Source: JAISDD01 sp031553935
GTDB lineage: Bacteria > Bacillota > Syntrophomonadia > Syntrophomonadales > Syntrophomonadaceae
Assembly (NCBI GenBank): GCA_031553935.1
Contig: JAVBKS010000052.1
Span: 1 to 19,037 of the forward strand
Length of the DNA stretch: 19,037 nucleotides
Direction of reading: 5' to 3'
The position numbers and the translations under genes are program-made. How positions within the stretch are numbered: position 1 is the first letter of the stretch; each line of letters begins with the position of its first letter. Below the pieces are notes generated by a model, which saw only the letters and a list, made by a program, of their open reading frames with translations, was not told the origin of the DNA and searched no databases. This document shows positions 8,105 through 14,427 of the stretch, piece after piece.

Positions 8105-8190
8105 GTATTCGAGTAGATTAGATTTCACGATTTGAGATTATGTTTTGTGTGCTATATACCCACCTTAACCTCTCAATAAATATTCGGTTT

Positions 8191-8940
8191 TTAAGCTAAA
8201 AAGCCTCCGTCAACTATCAAAGTATGGCCTATCATATAGGAAGATTCTTCACTAGCCAGAAACATGAAAATATTTGCTGCTTCTTGAGGAGTTCCTAAAC
8301 GGCCGATGGGATGATCGGCAACGACACGAGCACGATGTTCATCATTTTGTATCAGCTTGGAAATCATTTCTGTTTCTATGCCTCCAGGACAGACCGCATT
8401 TACTCGAATTCCGTCGCTAGAATAGGCTTTAGCAAAGGATTGAGTGAGAAGTTTAACAGCTCCCTTGGTTGCTGTATAGAAAGGGGTTAAAGCTCTTCCA
8501 GTAAAGCTGCCAATGGAACCGGAATTGATAATGATTCCTCCATGTCCTTGTTTTAGCATCTGCTCTACGGCGTATTTATCTGAGAAAAACACACCTTTTA
8601 CATTTACGTCTAAGAGATAATCAATATCTTTCTCTTCGTGATCGAGAGGAAGTCCGAATTTTGTGACGCCTGCATTAGCGCACATGATGTCTAGTTTTCC
8701 GTATTTGTTTACTGTCGCCTCAATTAAGCTTTTAACCTGTACTTCCTTAGCAACATCTACACTGACGAAAAAGGTATCGAGTCCCTGGCTGTTAAGTTCA
8801 TCAGAAACAGCCTGTCCTACCTCATTTATATCTCCTATTACAACCTTAGCACCTTCGCGAGCAAATGATTCGCAGATCGCCTTACCAATTCCCATAGCGC
8901 CACCAGTAACAATTACAACCTTATCCTTAAATCTCATCAT
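8191..8940 (-). CDS. SDR-family oxidoreductase (short-chain dehydrogenase)
   Basis: A 249-residue classical short-chain dehydrogenase/reductase. Seen: the dinucleotide motif TGGAMGIG (12-19), Asp37 after beta-2 suggesting NAD, NAG in CANAGV (89-91), and the catalytic Ser142, Tyr155 and Lys159 (YTATK). The PGGIETEM segment and the ending GHTLIVDGGF are also typical. It resembles the 3-oxoacyl-ACP reductase / sugar or alcohol dehydrogenase crowd, where substrate cannot be inferred from sequence. It is not a close copy of the HSD10-type gene at 1255, lacking that protein's RLDGALRMQP tail. On the minus strand AAGGAG lies 8 bases before the ATG at 8940; the next codon is also ATG. It stands alone, convergent with the acyl-CoA operon. 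A link to that pathway rests on position only. Confidence 0.85.
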   Translation of the reverse strand: MMRFKDKVVIVTGGAMGIGKAICESFAREGAKVVIGDINEVGQAVSDELNSQGLDTFFVSVDVAKEVQVKSLIEATVNKYGKLDIMCANAGVTKFGLPLDHEEKDIDYLLDVNVKGVFFSDKYAVEQMLKQGHGGIIINSGSIGSFTGRALTPFYTATKGAVKLLTQSFAKAYSSDGIRVNAVCPGGIETEMISKLIQNDEHRARVVADHPIGRLGTPQEAANIFMFLASEESSYMIGHTLIVDGGFLA

Positions 8941-9787
8941 TATCGAAACTCCTTCAATTTTTTACTAAGCACCCGAATAGTCTATTGTCGCAATACAATT
9001 AGCTGTATTTGCCTATTGAATTTAGTAATGATTGGCAAATTCTAGACCAAAAATTAGGTCACATGAGAAAAGATTTAATCTCTAACGGATTGTTTGGCAA
9101 GATTTCTTTACTGAAATAATTCTCTTTAATACTTAAGATATGGGATTCGTAGGTTTATGATTAACAAGTCAAGTAATCGTCATCAGATCGTATAACAACA
9201 CCTCCATCTATAAAAGAAATAAAGATTAGCAGCGATAAATGCTTAATATTTCTTTATTGTTCAAGAAAACTGAAACAACTATTTTATTATTTTTGGTAAA
9301 GGGTCTAGATTGAATTCCTGGTAACTATAGATGAATTTTGGATCTTAATATTGTCTACAAGTATTGAAAAGATGATATTTAGGTTTTCTTCAACAGTGAT
9401 TTTTTGTAGTTGATTAAGGTTATGTGCTTAAAACTGAAGGTTAATTATCCTAATTTGCAGTTGATAGGGCATAAGGCATTCTAGCAATAGTGCTATCAAC
9501 ATTTTACGATTTGAAAGAAATATATATTATCAAAACAATATCATGCTTACTAGAAAAAGTCAATTAATTGTTTAGCATAATCCACGGTATAGCAATAAAC
9601 TAGCGAGAAGCTAGCTAGATCATGAAAAAAAGTGTAATATGAACCAGGTAGAATATCTGATATAGGCAATAGGGATAAAAATATTTGCAAATTGAGCATA
9701 AAAATAAAACTTAGCAGGATAAAGGTGAATAAACATTCCCAAGACCGGCAAATTCTAAAAATTGTAACCTGGAAGGGAGTATAGAAA
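8941..9787. other. About 850 bases without a convincing gene
   Basis: This is an AT-rich gap between two divergent genes, so it must hold promoters for both. Near the minus-strand SDR there are two small inverted repeats: ATTGT-N6-ACAAT (8984-8999) and GAATAG-T-CTATT just before it (about 8975-8986). They could be operator half-sites. The rest shows only very short frames and no clear remnant of a protein family. A hydrophobic minus-strand frame at 9550-9798 runs into the start of the next gene and is not accepted. Ahead of the gene at 9788 I see GAAGGGAG as ribosome binding site but no clear -35/-10 pair. Confidence 0.35.
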
Positions 9788-11146
9788 ATGGGAAGCAAGT
9801 GGGGAGATTATTACAAGAAAAGACTGATATCAATGGAGGAAGTGGGCAAAAAGATTCAATCTAATTGGTCGCTATATATGAGCATGGGTACAACATCTAA
9901 CTCGCCGGCTTTATATGAATCCATTTATCGGAATTGTCATAGATTAGAAAATGTCTCCATTAACGAAGGCTTTGTTTTCTCTGATAATGTGTTTCAAAAG
10001 CTTGAGAATAATGTTGATGTCTATGAAAAAATAAAATTAGGAACCGGGTATGCAAGCGGAGCTTCACGAACTCTTTTTAAACATAAACTTAGAGATATCC
10101 TCATTCACCACGCGGGGGATATAAATCTATGGGCAAATATCACAGACTGTTGGATATTGATGACTACCCCGCCTAACAATCAAGGCTTTGTTAATCTTTC
10201 GTTAAGCAATGTCGGTAATAGAAATGCAATTCATCTAGGCAAGAAATCCGGTAAATGTAAGATGGTAATTGCTGAGGTCAATGACCGGCTTCCAGTTATA
10301 TACGGCGACAATTGGATGCATGTCAACGAGATTGACTATTTCGTGGAACACTCCATGGACCCGCCGGAGTTTTGCCAGGAGGTCTCTCAACCCAGCGAAC
10401 AAGAAATTGCCATTGCCGATTATGTTGCCAGTATGATTGATGATGGTAACACAATTCAGATCGGAATAGGGCAGGTACCGGAAATCGTCTGCAAATCTTT
10501 GGATGGTAAAAAAGATTTGGGCATCTTATCTGATTTGTTTTTAAATACAATGCTGGATTTAGTCGAGAAAGGTATTGTAACAAATGTAAATAAACCTGTT
10601 TATCCCGGAGTAAGTATTTGCAGTATTGTTTTAGGTGATAAGAAGCTCTATGATTATTGCACTGAAGAGATGAGCATTCAAATTCATCCTGCAATTAAAC
10701 TGCTTGATCCAAATTTTATCGCCAAGCACACTGGAATTGTGACTATAAATAACTCGCTAATGATTGATCTCACCGGACAAGTAACCTGTGAAGGGATTGG
10801 TCACAGACAAATCAGCGGTGTGGGTGGACAGTTTGGTTACCAGGTTGGCGCGATGCAAGCTGAAAATGGCAAAGCAATTCAGATTATTAGATCAACCGTC
10901 AGAGCTGAAGACGGCAGTATGCAATCCTCTATCGTTAACGACCTTCCTTCTGGGACTCCAGTTTCGGTGCCGCGTTTCTTCGTTGATAATATTATTACCG
11001 AGTTTGGAGTGGCTAACCTTAGGTATAAAACTGCCCGCCAAAGGGCTGATGCCTTGATTGCCATCGCTCATCCAGATTTTCGAGGTGAACTGCGTAAAGC
11101 AGCTCGCAATAATCTGTATCCGGAGTTTGATCAGACCTGGTCATAA
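9788..11146 (+). CDS. Acetyl-CoA hydrolase/CoA-transferase paralog with Asp at the catalytic Glu position
   Basis: A 452-residue relative of the CoA-transferase at 5437, about half identical by eye over its full length. Shared blocks are TTPPNNQGFVNLSLS (126-140), YGDNWMHVNEIDYFV (172-186), IGIGQVPE (225-232), IGHRQISGVGGQFGYQVGA, and the ending RADALIAIAHPDFRGELRKA. In this family a glutamate in an H-T-E motif forms the glutamyl-CoA intermediate. Here the aligned stretch reads LGILSDLFLNT, so His-Thr-Glu is replaced by Leu-Ser-Asp, with Asp249 (codon GAT) in the key place. The frame is intact and otherwise well conserved, so this does not look like a decaying gene. It may have changed activity (for example hydrolysis, or a regulatory or partner role) or use the shorter aspartate. 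GAAGGGAG lies just before the ATG. It stands alone, far from other acyl-CoA genes, and is followed by a hairpin. Confidence 0.85.
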   Translation: MGSKWGDYYKKRLISMEEVGKKIQSNWSLYMSMGTTSNSPALYESIYRNCHRLENVSINEGFVFSDNVFQKLENNVDVYEKIKLGTGYASGASRTLFKHKLRDILIHHAGDINLWANITDCWILMTTPPNNQGFVNLSLSNVGNRNAIHLGKKSGKCKMVIAEVNDRLPVIYGDNWMHVNEIDYFVEHSMDPPEFCQEVSQPSEQEIAIADYVASMIDDGNTIQIGIGQVPEIVCKSLDGKKDLGILSDLFLNTMLDLVEKGIVTNVNKPVYPGVSICSIVLGDKKLYDYCTEEMSIQIHPAIKLLDPNFIAKHTGIVTINNSLMIDLTGQVTCEGIGHRQISGVGGQFGYQVGAMQAENGKAIQIIRSTVRAEDGSMQSSIVNDLPSGTPVSVPRFFVDNIITEFGVANLRYKTARQRADALIAIAHPDFRGELRKAARNNLYPEFDQTWS

Positions 11147-11169
11147 GAATAGAGTATAGCTATCCTCAT

Positions 11170-11204
11170 GGGAGCAAAAAGAATAATAAGCTCATTTTGC
11201 TCCC
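11170..11204 (+). terminator. Hairpin after the second CoA-transferase
   Basis: GGGAGCAAAA and TTTTGCTCCC form a perfect 10-base stem around a 15-base loop, starting 23 bases after the stop codon. There is no T run beyond the stem, so termination may be weak. The first repeat copy begins at the right foot of this hairpin. Confidence 0.55.
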
Positions 11205-11422
11205 TCAAACCAGCGCCCAATTCGTGCTCGGCATTCATTTGGTAAATTGTAATAGTGTTTTTCAGATGCTTCGGCGTCAGGGGACCGGTTTAGTAGAGCA
11301 ATGTAGTCGTTTTTCCAGTACTGAGCGTTTTGAAAGTAATTGGTAACAGTTAGCAGGCGTAAGGTGAGCATAAATGGCATCCTGTCTGAGGCGTAGCCGA
11401 GTTTGGATGCCGTGTAAGATGC
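11205..11422. repeat. Direct repeat, copy 1 (about 220 bases)
   Basis: From CTCAAAC (about 11204) to about 11422 the sequence recurs 512 bases downstream with few differences. Landmarks shared by the copies are GTGCTCGGC, ATTTGGTAAATTGTAATAG, CTTCGGCGTCAGGGGACCGG, GCAATGTA-TCG, and GGCATCCTGT followed by GAGGCGTAGCCGAG. Minus-strand frames are open through it, but the third copy breaks that frame, so I read it as a non-coding repeat family. No transposase, terminal inverted repeats or target duplication were seen. Confidence 0.8.
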
Positions 11423-11715
11423 GAAACTAAGCGGCTAAATATCCAATTATTTTCATGCGAAGAAGTTTTTGGTTTTTTTTGAAAAAAGAACAGAGAGAAA
11501 AGTAAGAAAAATTGTCTGTTGTCATCAATGCTTGAATTATTAAACAATTTTATTCATTGAAAAATGCTCTGTTTCTTAACTATTAACCCATCAGCATTTC
11601 TATCTCTTACTTTTTTGAAAAAAAGTAAGCAAAAAACAGCCTGCGCAATGAAAAACCCTATACATTTACCGAAACTCTGCCTGCGCACCTTTTGGGGCGC
11701 AAAACTCGCCTTCGT
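11423..11715. other. Spacer between repeat copies 1 and 2
   Basis: These bases hold no accepted gene. There is a hairpin-like CTTACTTTTTT / AAAAAAGTAAG (about 11606-11629), and the octamer CCTGCGCA occurs twice 40 bases apart (from about 11640 and 11680). Short frames on both strands read through the spacer and into copy 2; they look like chance frames. Confidence 0.4.
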
Positions 11716-11935
11716 CTCAAACAGGCGCCCTATTAGTGCTCGGCTTTCATTTGGTAAATTGTAATAGTGTTTTTCAGATGCTTCGGCGTCAGGGGACCGG
11801 TTTAGTAGAGCAATGTAATCGTTTTTCCAGTACTGAGCGTTTTGAAAGTAATTGGTAACAGTTAGCAGGCGTAGGATGAGCATAAATGGCATCCTGTATG
11901 AGGCGTAGCCGAGTCTTGGCGCCGTATAAGACAGC
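11716..11935. repeat. Direct repeat, copy 2 (about 220 bases)
   Basis: This is the second full copy, at a constant offset of 512 bases from copy 1 through the GTAGCCGAG near its right end. Differences are mostly single bases (such as GTAGTC/GTAATC and AAGGTG/AGGATG), many of them transitions. A one-base length change appears just past GTAGCCGAG, where the copies begin to diverge. Confidence 0.8.
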
Positions 11936-11943
11936 GCTTTTTT

Positions 11944-12012
11944 GTGCTCGGCTTTCGTTTGGTAAATGGTAATAGCGTTTTTCAAATGCTCCGGCTACTA
12001 GGGGACCGGTTT
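11944..12012. repeat. Partial third repeat copy (about 69 bases)
   Basis: It matches the left part of copies 1 and 2: GTGCTCGGCTTTCGTTTGG, then GGTAATAGCGTTTTTCAAATG, a diverged CTCCGGCTACTAG, and GGGGACCGGTTT. It stops at the GGGGACCGG landmark and is more diverged than the other two. Read on the minus strand, the long frame crossing it uses a different phase here than in copy 2, evidence against a conserved protein. Confidence 0.7.
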
Positions 12013-12020
12013 TGCTAAAG

Positions 12021-12449
12021 TTAATAAACTGTCAAATTATTGGGGTACACATGAATTAAATTGGAATCGGGAATCGCTCGAAAGGTAATAAACTGGCCCA
12101 AATATGAAAAAAACGCCTCATTTGTTGCTTGATCTTCAAGCTTTGCATCGGTTTCAATCTCAAAATAGAATACCGGTATTTCTAACCAGTTAAGCAGTTT
12201 TAATTCTTCTAAGCCTTCTTCGAGAAACTCTAGCTCAATTAATGGAAGGGAGAAGGGGACTCTGTCTTTGCTTTTTATATGATTTTCCATTCGCTTTATT
12301 ATTTGTTCCAATTTTTCTTCTTTTTCTTTTGTCAATACGTATTGGAACAGGATGTCATAGAGGGTCTGAGCAACTACGATCGAAGTTATAGTAGGTAATG
12401 CCATGTGCATTTCCTCTCTAATGAAACGTAAGGAAAAACTGAATGCCAT
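12021..12449 (-). CDS. Small hypothetical protein downstream of trpS
   Basis: I do not recognise this 142-residue protein. It has a hydrophobic stretch (about residues 17-38, PTITSIVVAQTLYDILFQYV), then a Lys/Glu-rich helix likely to be a short coiled coil (TKEKEEKLEQIIKRMENHIK). An acidic middle part (ELEFLEEGLEELKLLNWLE) and a mixed alpha/beta-looking C-terminus follow. The first ATG (12449) has AAAGGAG 8 bases upstream. A second start at 12404 (Met16, MALPTITS) also has a good GAGAGG 8 bases upstream, and would put the hydrophobic segment at the very N-terminus; I cannot choose with certainty. It begins 13 bases after the trpS stop, so the two are probably co-transcribed. The single hydrophobic helix could be a membrane anchor or a buried core helix. 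Codon use and the ribosome site support a real gene. Confidence 0.7.
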   Translation of the reverse strand: MAFSFSLRFIREEMHMALPTITSIVVAQTLYDILFQYVLTKEKEEKLEQIIKRMENHIKSKDRVPFSLPLIELEFLEEGLEELKLLNWLEIPVFYFEIETDAKLEDQATNEAFFSYLGQFITFRAIPDSNLIHVYPNNLTVY

Positions 12450-12462
12450 GAATTTTTCTCCT

Positions 12463-13467
12463 TTAGCTGTTTTTAGAAAAGTAGTTAAGACACATTGCTT
12501 CTCTAATTTCTTGCATTGTATTCTTGGCTACTGCTCGCGCTTTTTCTGTACCTGTTACTAAGATATCACGTATTATATTAGGATCAGAGTATTCCTTCCT
12601 ACGAGCATGCATGGGCTCTAACATACTATTTATTGCAGTAGAGAGCTTGTTCTTGCACTCAACGCAGCCTATTTTCCCTTGGCGACAAGCTAATTCGATT
12701 TCTTCTAAATTGGTTCTATTAAATATACGGTGGTAATCACAAACCGTACATATCTCAGGATGTCCTAAATCGCTTTTTCGAATACGTGCCGGATCAGTTA
12801 CGGCATTTTTGACTTTTTCGATTACTGTTTCGCTGTCATCGGCTAGAAAAATACAATTGTTTAAGCTTTTGCTCATTTTATTTTTGCCGTCTAACCCAAC
12901 TAATCTAGGAACGCTGCTGGTTAAGGCTTTGGGTTCAATTAATACCGGAGCGTATAGATCATTAAAGCGGCGTACGATCCTTCTAGCCAGCTCGATATGG
13001 GGAAGTTGGTCTTCGCCGACAGGAACGGTATTAGCCTTAAAAATAGCAATATCTGCAGCTTGACTTATGGGATAGCCTAGAAAACCATAAGTAATATCTT
13101 TGAAGCCATGCTGTGCAGCTTCCGATTTAATCGTAGGATTATGACGAAGTACATTAACTGGGGTAAATAATGAGAAATACATTGTAAGTTCATGAATTTC
13201 AGGAATATAGCTTTGAATAAATATTGTACTTTCATTGGGGTCAAGGCCAGCCGCTAAGTAATCAGCAGTAATATTAATGATATCTTGCTCTAAGTGGGAG
13301 TCATTTTCCCAATGGGTAGTCAAAGCCTGTACATCAGCAATAATAATGTAACTATCATATTCATACTGCAAATCTACACGTTTTTGTAAGCTGCCGACTA
13401 AGTGCCCCAAATGCAGTTTTCCGGTTGGTCTATCTCCAGTTAAAATTCTACCTTTTTTCTTATGCAA
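12463..13467 (-). CDS. trpS: Tryptophanyl-tRNA synthetase with probable [4Fe-4S] motif
   Basis: This 334-residue class I synthetase charges tRNA(Trp) with tryptophan. Seen: the HIGH-type motif TGKLHLGHL (15-23), GEDQLPHIELAR (151-162) for substrate binding, and the KMSKS loop (197-201). Between the catalytic core and C-terminal helices there are five cysteines: C240, C243, C261, C268 and C271. C261-x6-C268-x2-C271, preceded by a cysteine about 20 residues earlier, resembles the C-x22-C-x6-C-x2-C iron-sulfur motif described for Thermotoga maritima TrpRS, where the cluster sits near the anticodon-binding region. The start is TTG at 13467, with AGGTGG 9 bases upstream and no ATG in frame before the conserved GRILTGDRPTG. 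I see no T-box leader (no AGGGTGGNACCGCG-like element). The small gene at 12449 follows in the same direction. Confidence 0.95.
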   Translation of the reverse strand: MHKKKGRILTGDRPTGKLHLGHLVGSLQKRVDLQYEYDSYIIIADVQALTTHWENDSHLEQDIINITADYLAAGLDPNESTIFIQSYIPEIHELTMYFSLFTPVNVLRHNPTIKSEAAQHGFKDITYGFLGYPISQAADIAIFKANTVPVGEDQLPHIELARRIVRRFNDLYAPVLIEPKALTSSVPRLVGLDGKNKMSKSLNNCIFLADDSETVIEKVKNAVTDPARIRKSDLGHPEICTVCDYHRIFNRTNLEEIELACRQGKIGCVECKNKLSTAINSMLEPMHARRKEYSDPNIIRDILVTGTEKARAVAKNTMQEIREAMCLNYFSKNS

Positions 13468-13749
13468 TTTGATATTCCACCTGCCTCGAATTCTAAAATA
13501 ACACTAAGCATCAACTTGTTCAAGTCAAAGTTACTCAAAAGCCTTATAATAATGAAAAGCTGAGTGCTGTCAGACAATAAATATTACTGTAGTCTGCACA
13601 GTTTTCTTGTTTAATTTATAGAATAATGTATAACATCGAATTATACATTAAATTGATAGAAACTAGGGTATTTTTAGTTTATTGCCTATCTTTTTGTAAA
13701 TGCTTGTGCTGAGCCAGCAATGCAATTAATATTAATTAGTCCTGGTTTA
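13468..13749. other. Divergent trpS-speD intergenic region
   Basis: This AT-rich region lies between trpS (minus) and the speD promoter (plus). On the minus strand TTGACT (about 13521-13526) is the best -35-like hexamer for trpS, but no good -10 stands at the right distance. No T-box or terminator-antiterminator structure for trpS is visible, and no gene. Confidence 0.4.
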
Positions 13750-13777
13750 TTGACATGTAGCAGATTTATGCTACAAT
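13750..13777 (+). promoter_or_regulatory. speD promoter (sigma-A, extended -10)
   Basis: TTGACA (13750-13755) and TACAAT (13772-13777) are separated by 16 bases, with TG one base before the -10 (TGCTACAAT), making an extended -10. Transcription should start near 13784, about 60 bases before the speD start. Confidence 0.8.
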
Positions 13778-13786
13778 TCTACATGT
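13753..13786 (+). promoter_or_regulatory. Nested inverted repeats in the speD promoter, possible operator
   Basis: TGTAGCA (13756-13762) and TGCTACA (13769-13775) are exact inverted copies around a 6-base spacer, lying between and over the promoter elements. An outer pair, ACATGTAG (13753-13760) with CTACATGT (13779-13786), is also exact. A repressor bound here would block RNA polymerase. The two pairs could also be alternative hairpin forms. The regulator is unknown. Confidence 0.55.
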
Positions 13787-13846
13787 ACATTCTATATTGT
13801 TTAAAGGAGGTCTGGGAAATTAATAAAAGAAAAGGAGGCGACATGA

Positions 13847-14227
13847 TTGCAGTCATTGGGGCGACATGTTTTAGCCGAGGTGCATGGGTGTAAGTTTGAG
13901 ATTTTAAACGATCTTAGAAAAGTTCAGGATATCATGGTTAATGCTGCTCTAGAAGCAGGAGCCGAAGTAAGAGAGGTTGCTTTTCATAAATTCAGTCCGC
14001 AAGGTGTAAGCGGAGTTGTGGTAATCTCAGAATCTCATTTAGCAATTCACACATGGCCGGAACTCGGATATGCAGCAGTTGATGTTTTCACTTGCGGCGA
14101 AAAGGTTGATCCATGGGATGCTTGCAATTACTTAGCTGATCAATTCGGAGCTAACGAGGTCAATGCATCTGAAGTTAAGAGAGGCTTAATTGCGGAGCCG
14201 GAAAGACTAATAGCTGTCAATATTTAG
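13847..14227 (+). CDS. speD: S-adenosylmethionine decarboxylase proenzyme (SpeD)
   Basis: It makes decarboxylated S-adenosylmethionine, the aminopropyl donor for spermidine. The 126-residue length and sequence match the short Gram-positive class of SpeD. The proenzyme cleaves itself before a serine that becomes the pyruvoyl cofactor: ISESHLAIHTWPE places the cut between Glu62 and Ser63, with His68 and Cys83 (FTCGE) as the other expected catalytic residues. The start is TTG at 13847, 8 bases after AAAGGAGG (13831-13838). The ATG four bases earlier (13843) is in another frame and ends after 16 codons, and the codon before the TTG in the speD frame is a stop. This agrees with the conserved N-terminus (M-x-x-x-GRH). 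A second AAAGGAGG lies at 13803-13810 in the leader. It is a single-gene unit with its own promoter and terminator; no spermidine synthase is nearby. Confidence 0.96.
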   Translation: MQSLGRHVLAEVHGCKFEILNDLRKVQDIMVNAALEAGAEVREVAFHKFSPQGVSGVVVISESHLAIHTWPELGYAAVDVFTCGEKVDPWDACNYLADQFGANEVNASEVKRGLIAEPERLIAVNI

Positions 14228-14283
14228 GAGGGATACTATTTTAGTAGACCGAAGAAACTATAGAGAGAATAACGCTTTCGTCT

Positions 14284-14323
14284 AATAGCTTTACTGAAAA
14301 AAAGTAAGGCTATTTTCTTTTTT
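14284..14323 (+). terminator. Rho-independent terminator of speD
   Basis: AATAGCTTTAC and GTAAGGCTATT form an 11-pair stem with one G:T around an A-rich loop, followed by TTCTTTTTT. It lies 57 bases after the speD stop. Confidence 0.85.
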
Positions 14324-14358
14324 GATAAGAATAATCATCAGATTTAATAAAAATAAGC

Positions 14359-14374
14359 TATAATGTACATTATA
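14359..14374 (+). promoter_or_regulatory. 16-base perfect palindrome upstream of the prenyl-synthase-like gene
   Basis: TATAATGTACATTATA is self-complementary and contains TATAAT twice in opposite directions, about 55 bases before the ATG at 14428. It may combine a -10 element with an operator, but no good -35 is visible. The core ATGTACATT also occurs at 13783-13791 beside the speD promoter. Confidence 0.45.
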
Positions 14375-14427
14375 ATTATCAGGCTCTCAAATTAATTTAT
14401 TTCTTGCTGCGGCTGAGAGGGGCAATA

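Noticed and set aside
9550..9798. Minus-strand frame encoding an 82-residue hydrophobic peptide
   Set aside because: It starts at a TTG inside the CoA-transferase gene and its hydrophobicity follows from T-rich DNA.
11192..11380. Minus-strand 62-codon frame in repeat copy 1
   Set aside because: Same peptide appears in copy 2 only because the DNA is repeated; copy 3 changes phase, so no evidence of a conserved protein.
11554..11985. Minus-strand 143-codon frame across repeat copies 2 and 3
   Set aside because: It joins two repeat copies in different phases and runs into a T/A hairpin region; reads as a chance frame over a repeat.
11205..12012. CRISPR array
   Set aside because: Only three copies, units of 69-220 bases and irregular spacing; nothing like 25-40-base repeats with even spacers, and no cas genes.
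13468..13749. T-box leader for trpS
   Set aside because: Looked for the conserved AGGGTGGNACCGCG block and a terminator/antiterminator on the minus strand and found neither.
14384..14421. Possible riboswitch-like element (CTCTCA/TGAGAG pair with CTGAGA) over the ribosome binding site of the 14428 gene
   Set aside because: CTGAGA recalls the TPP riboswitch, but none of the other conserved TPP blocks are present and the stem is only six pairs.
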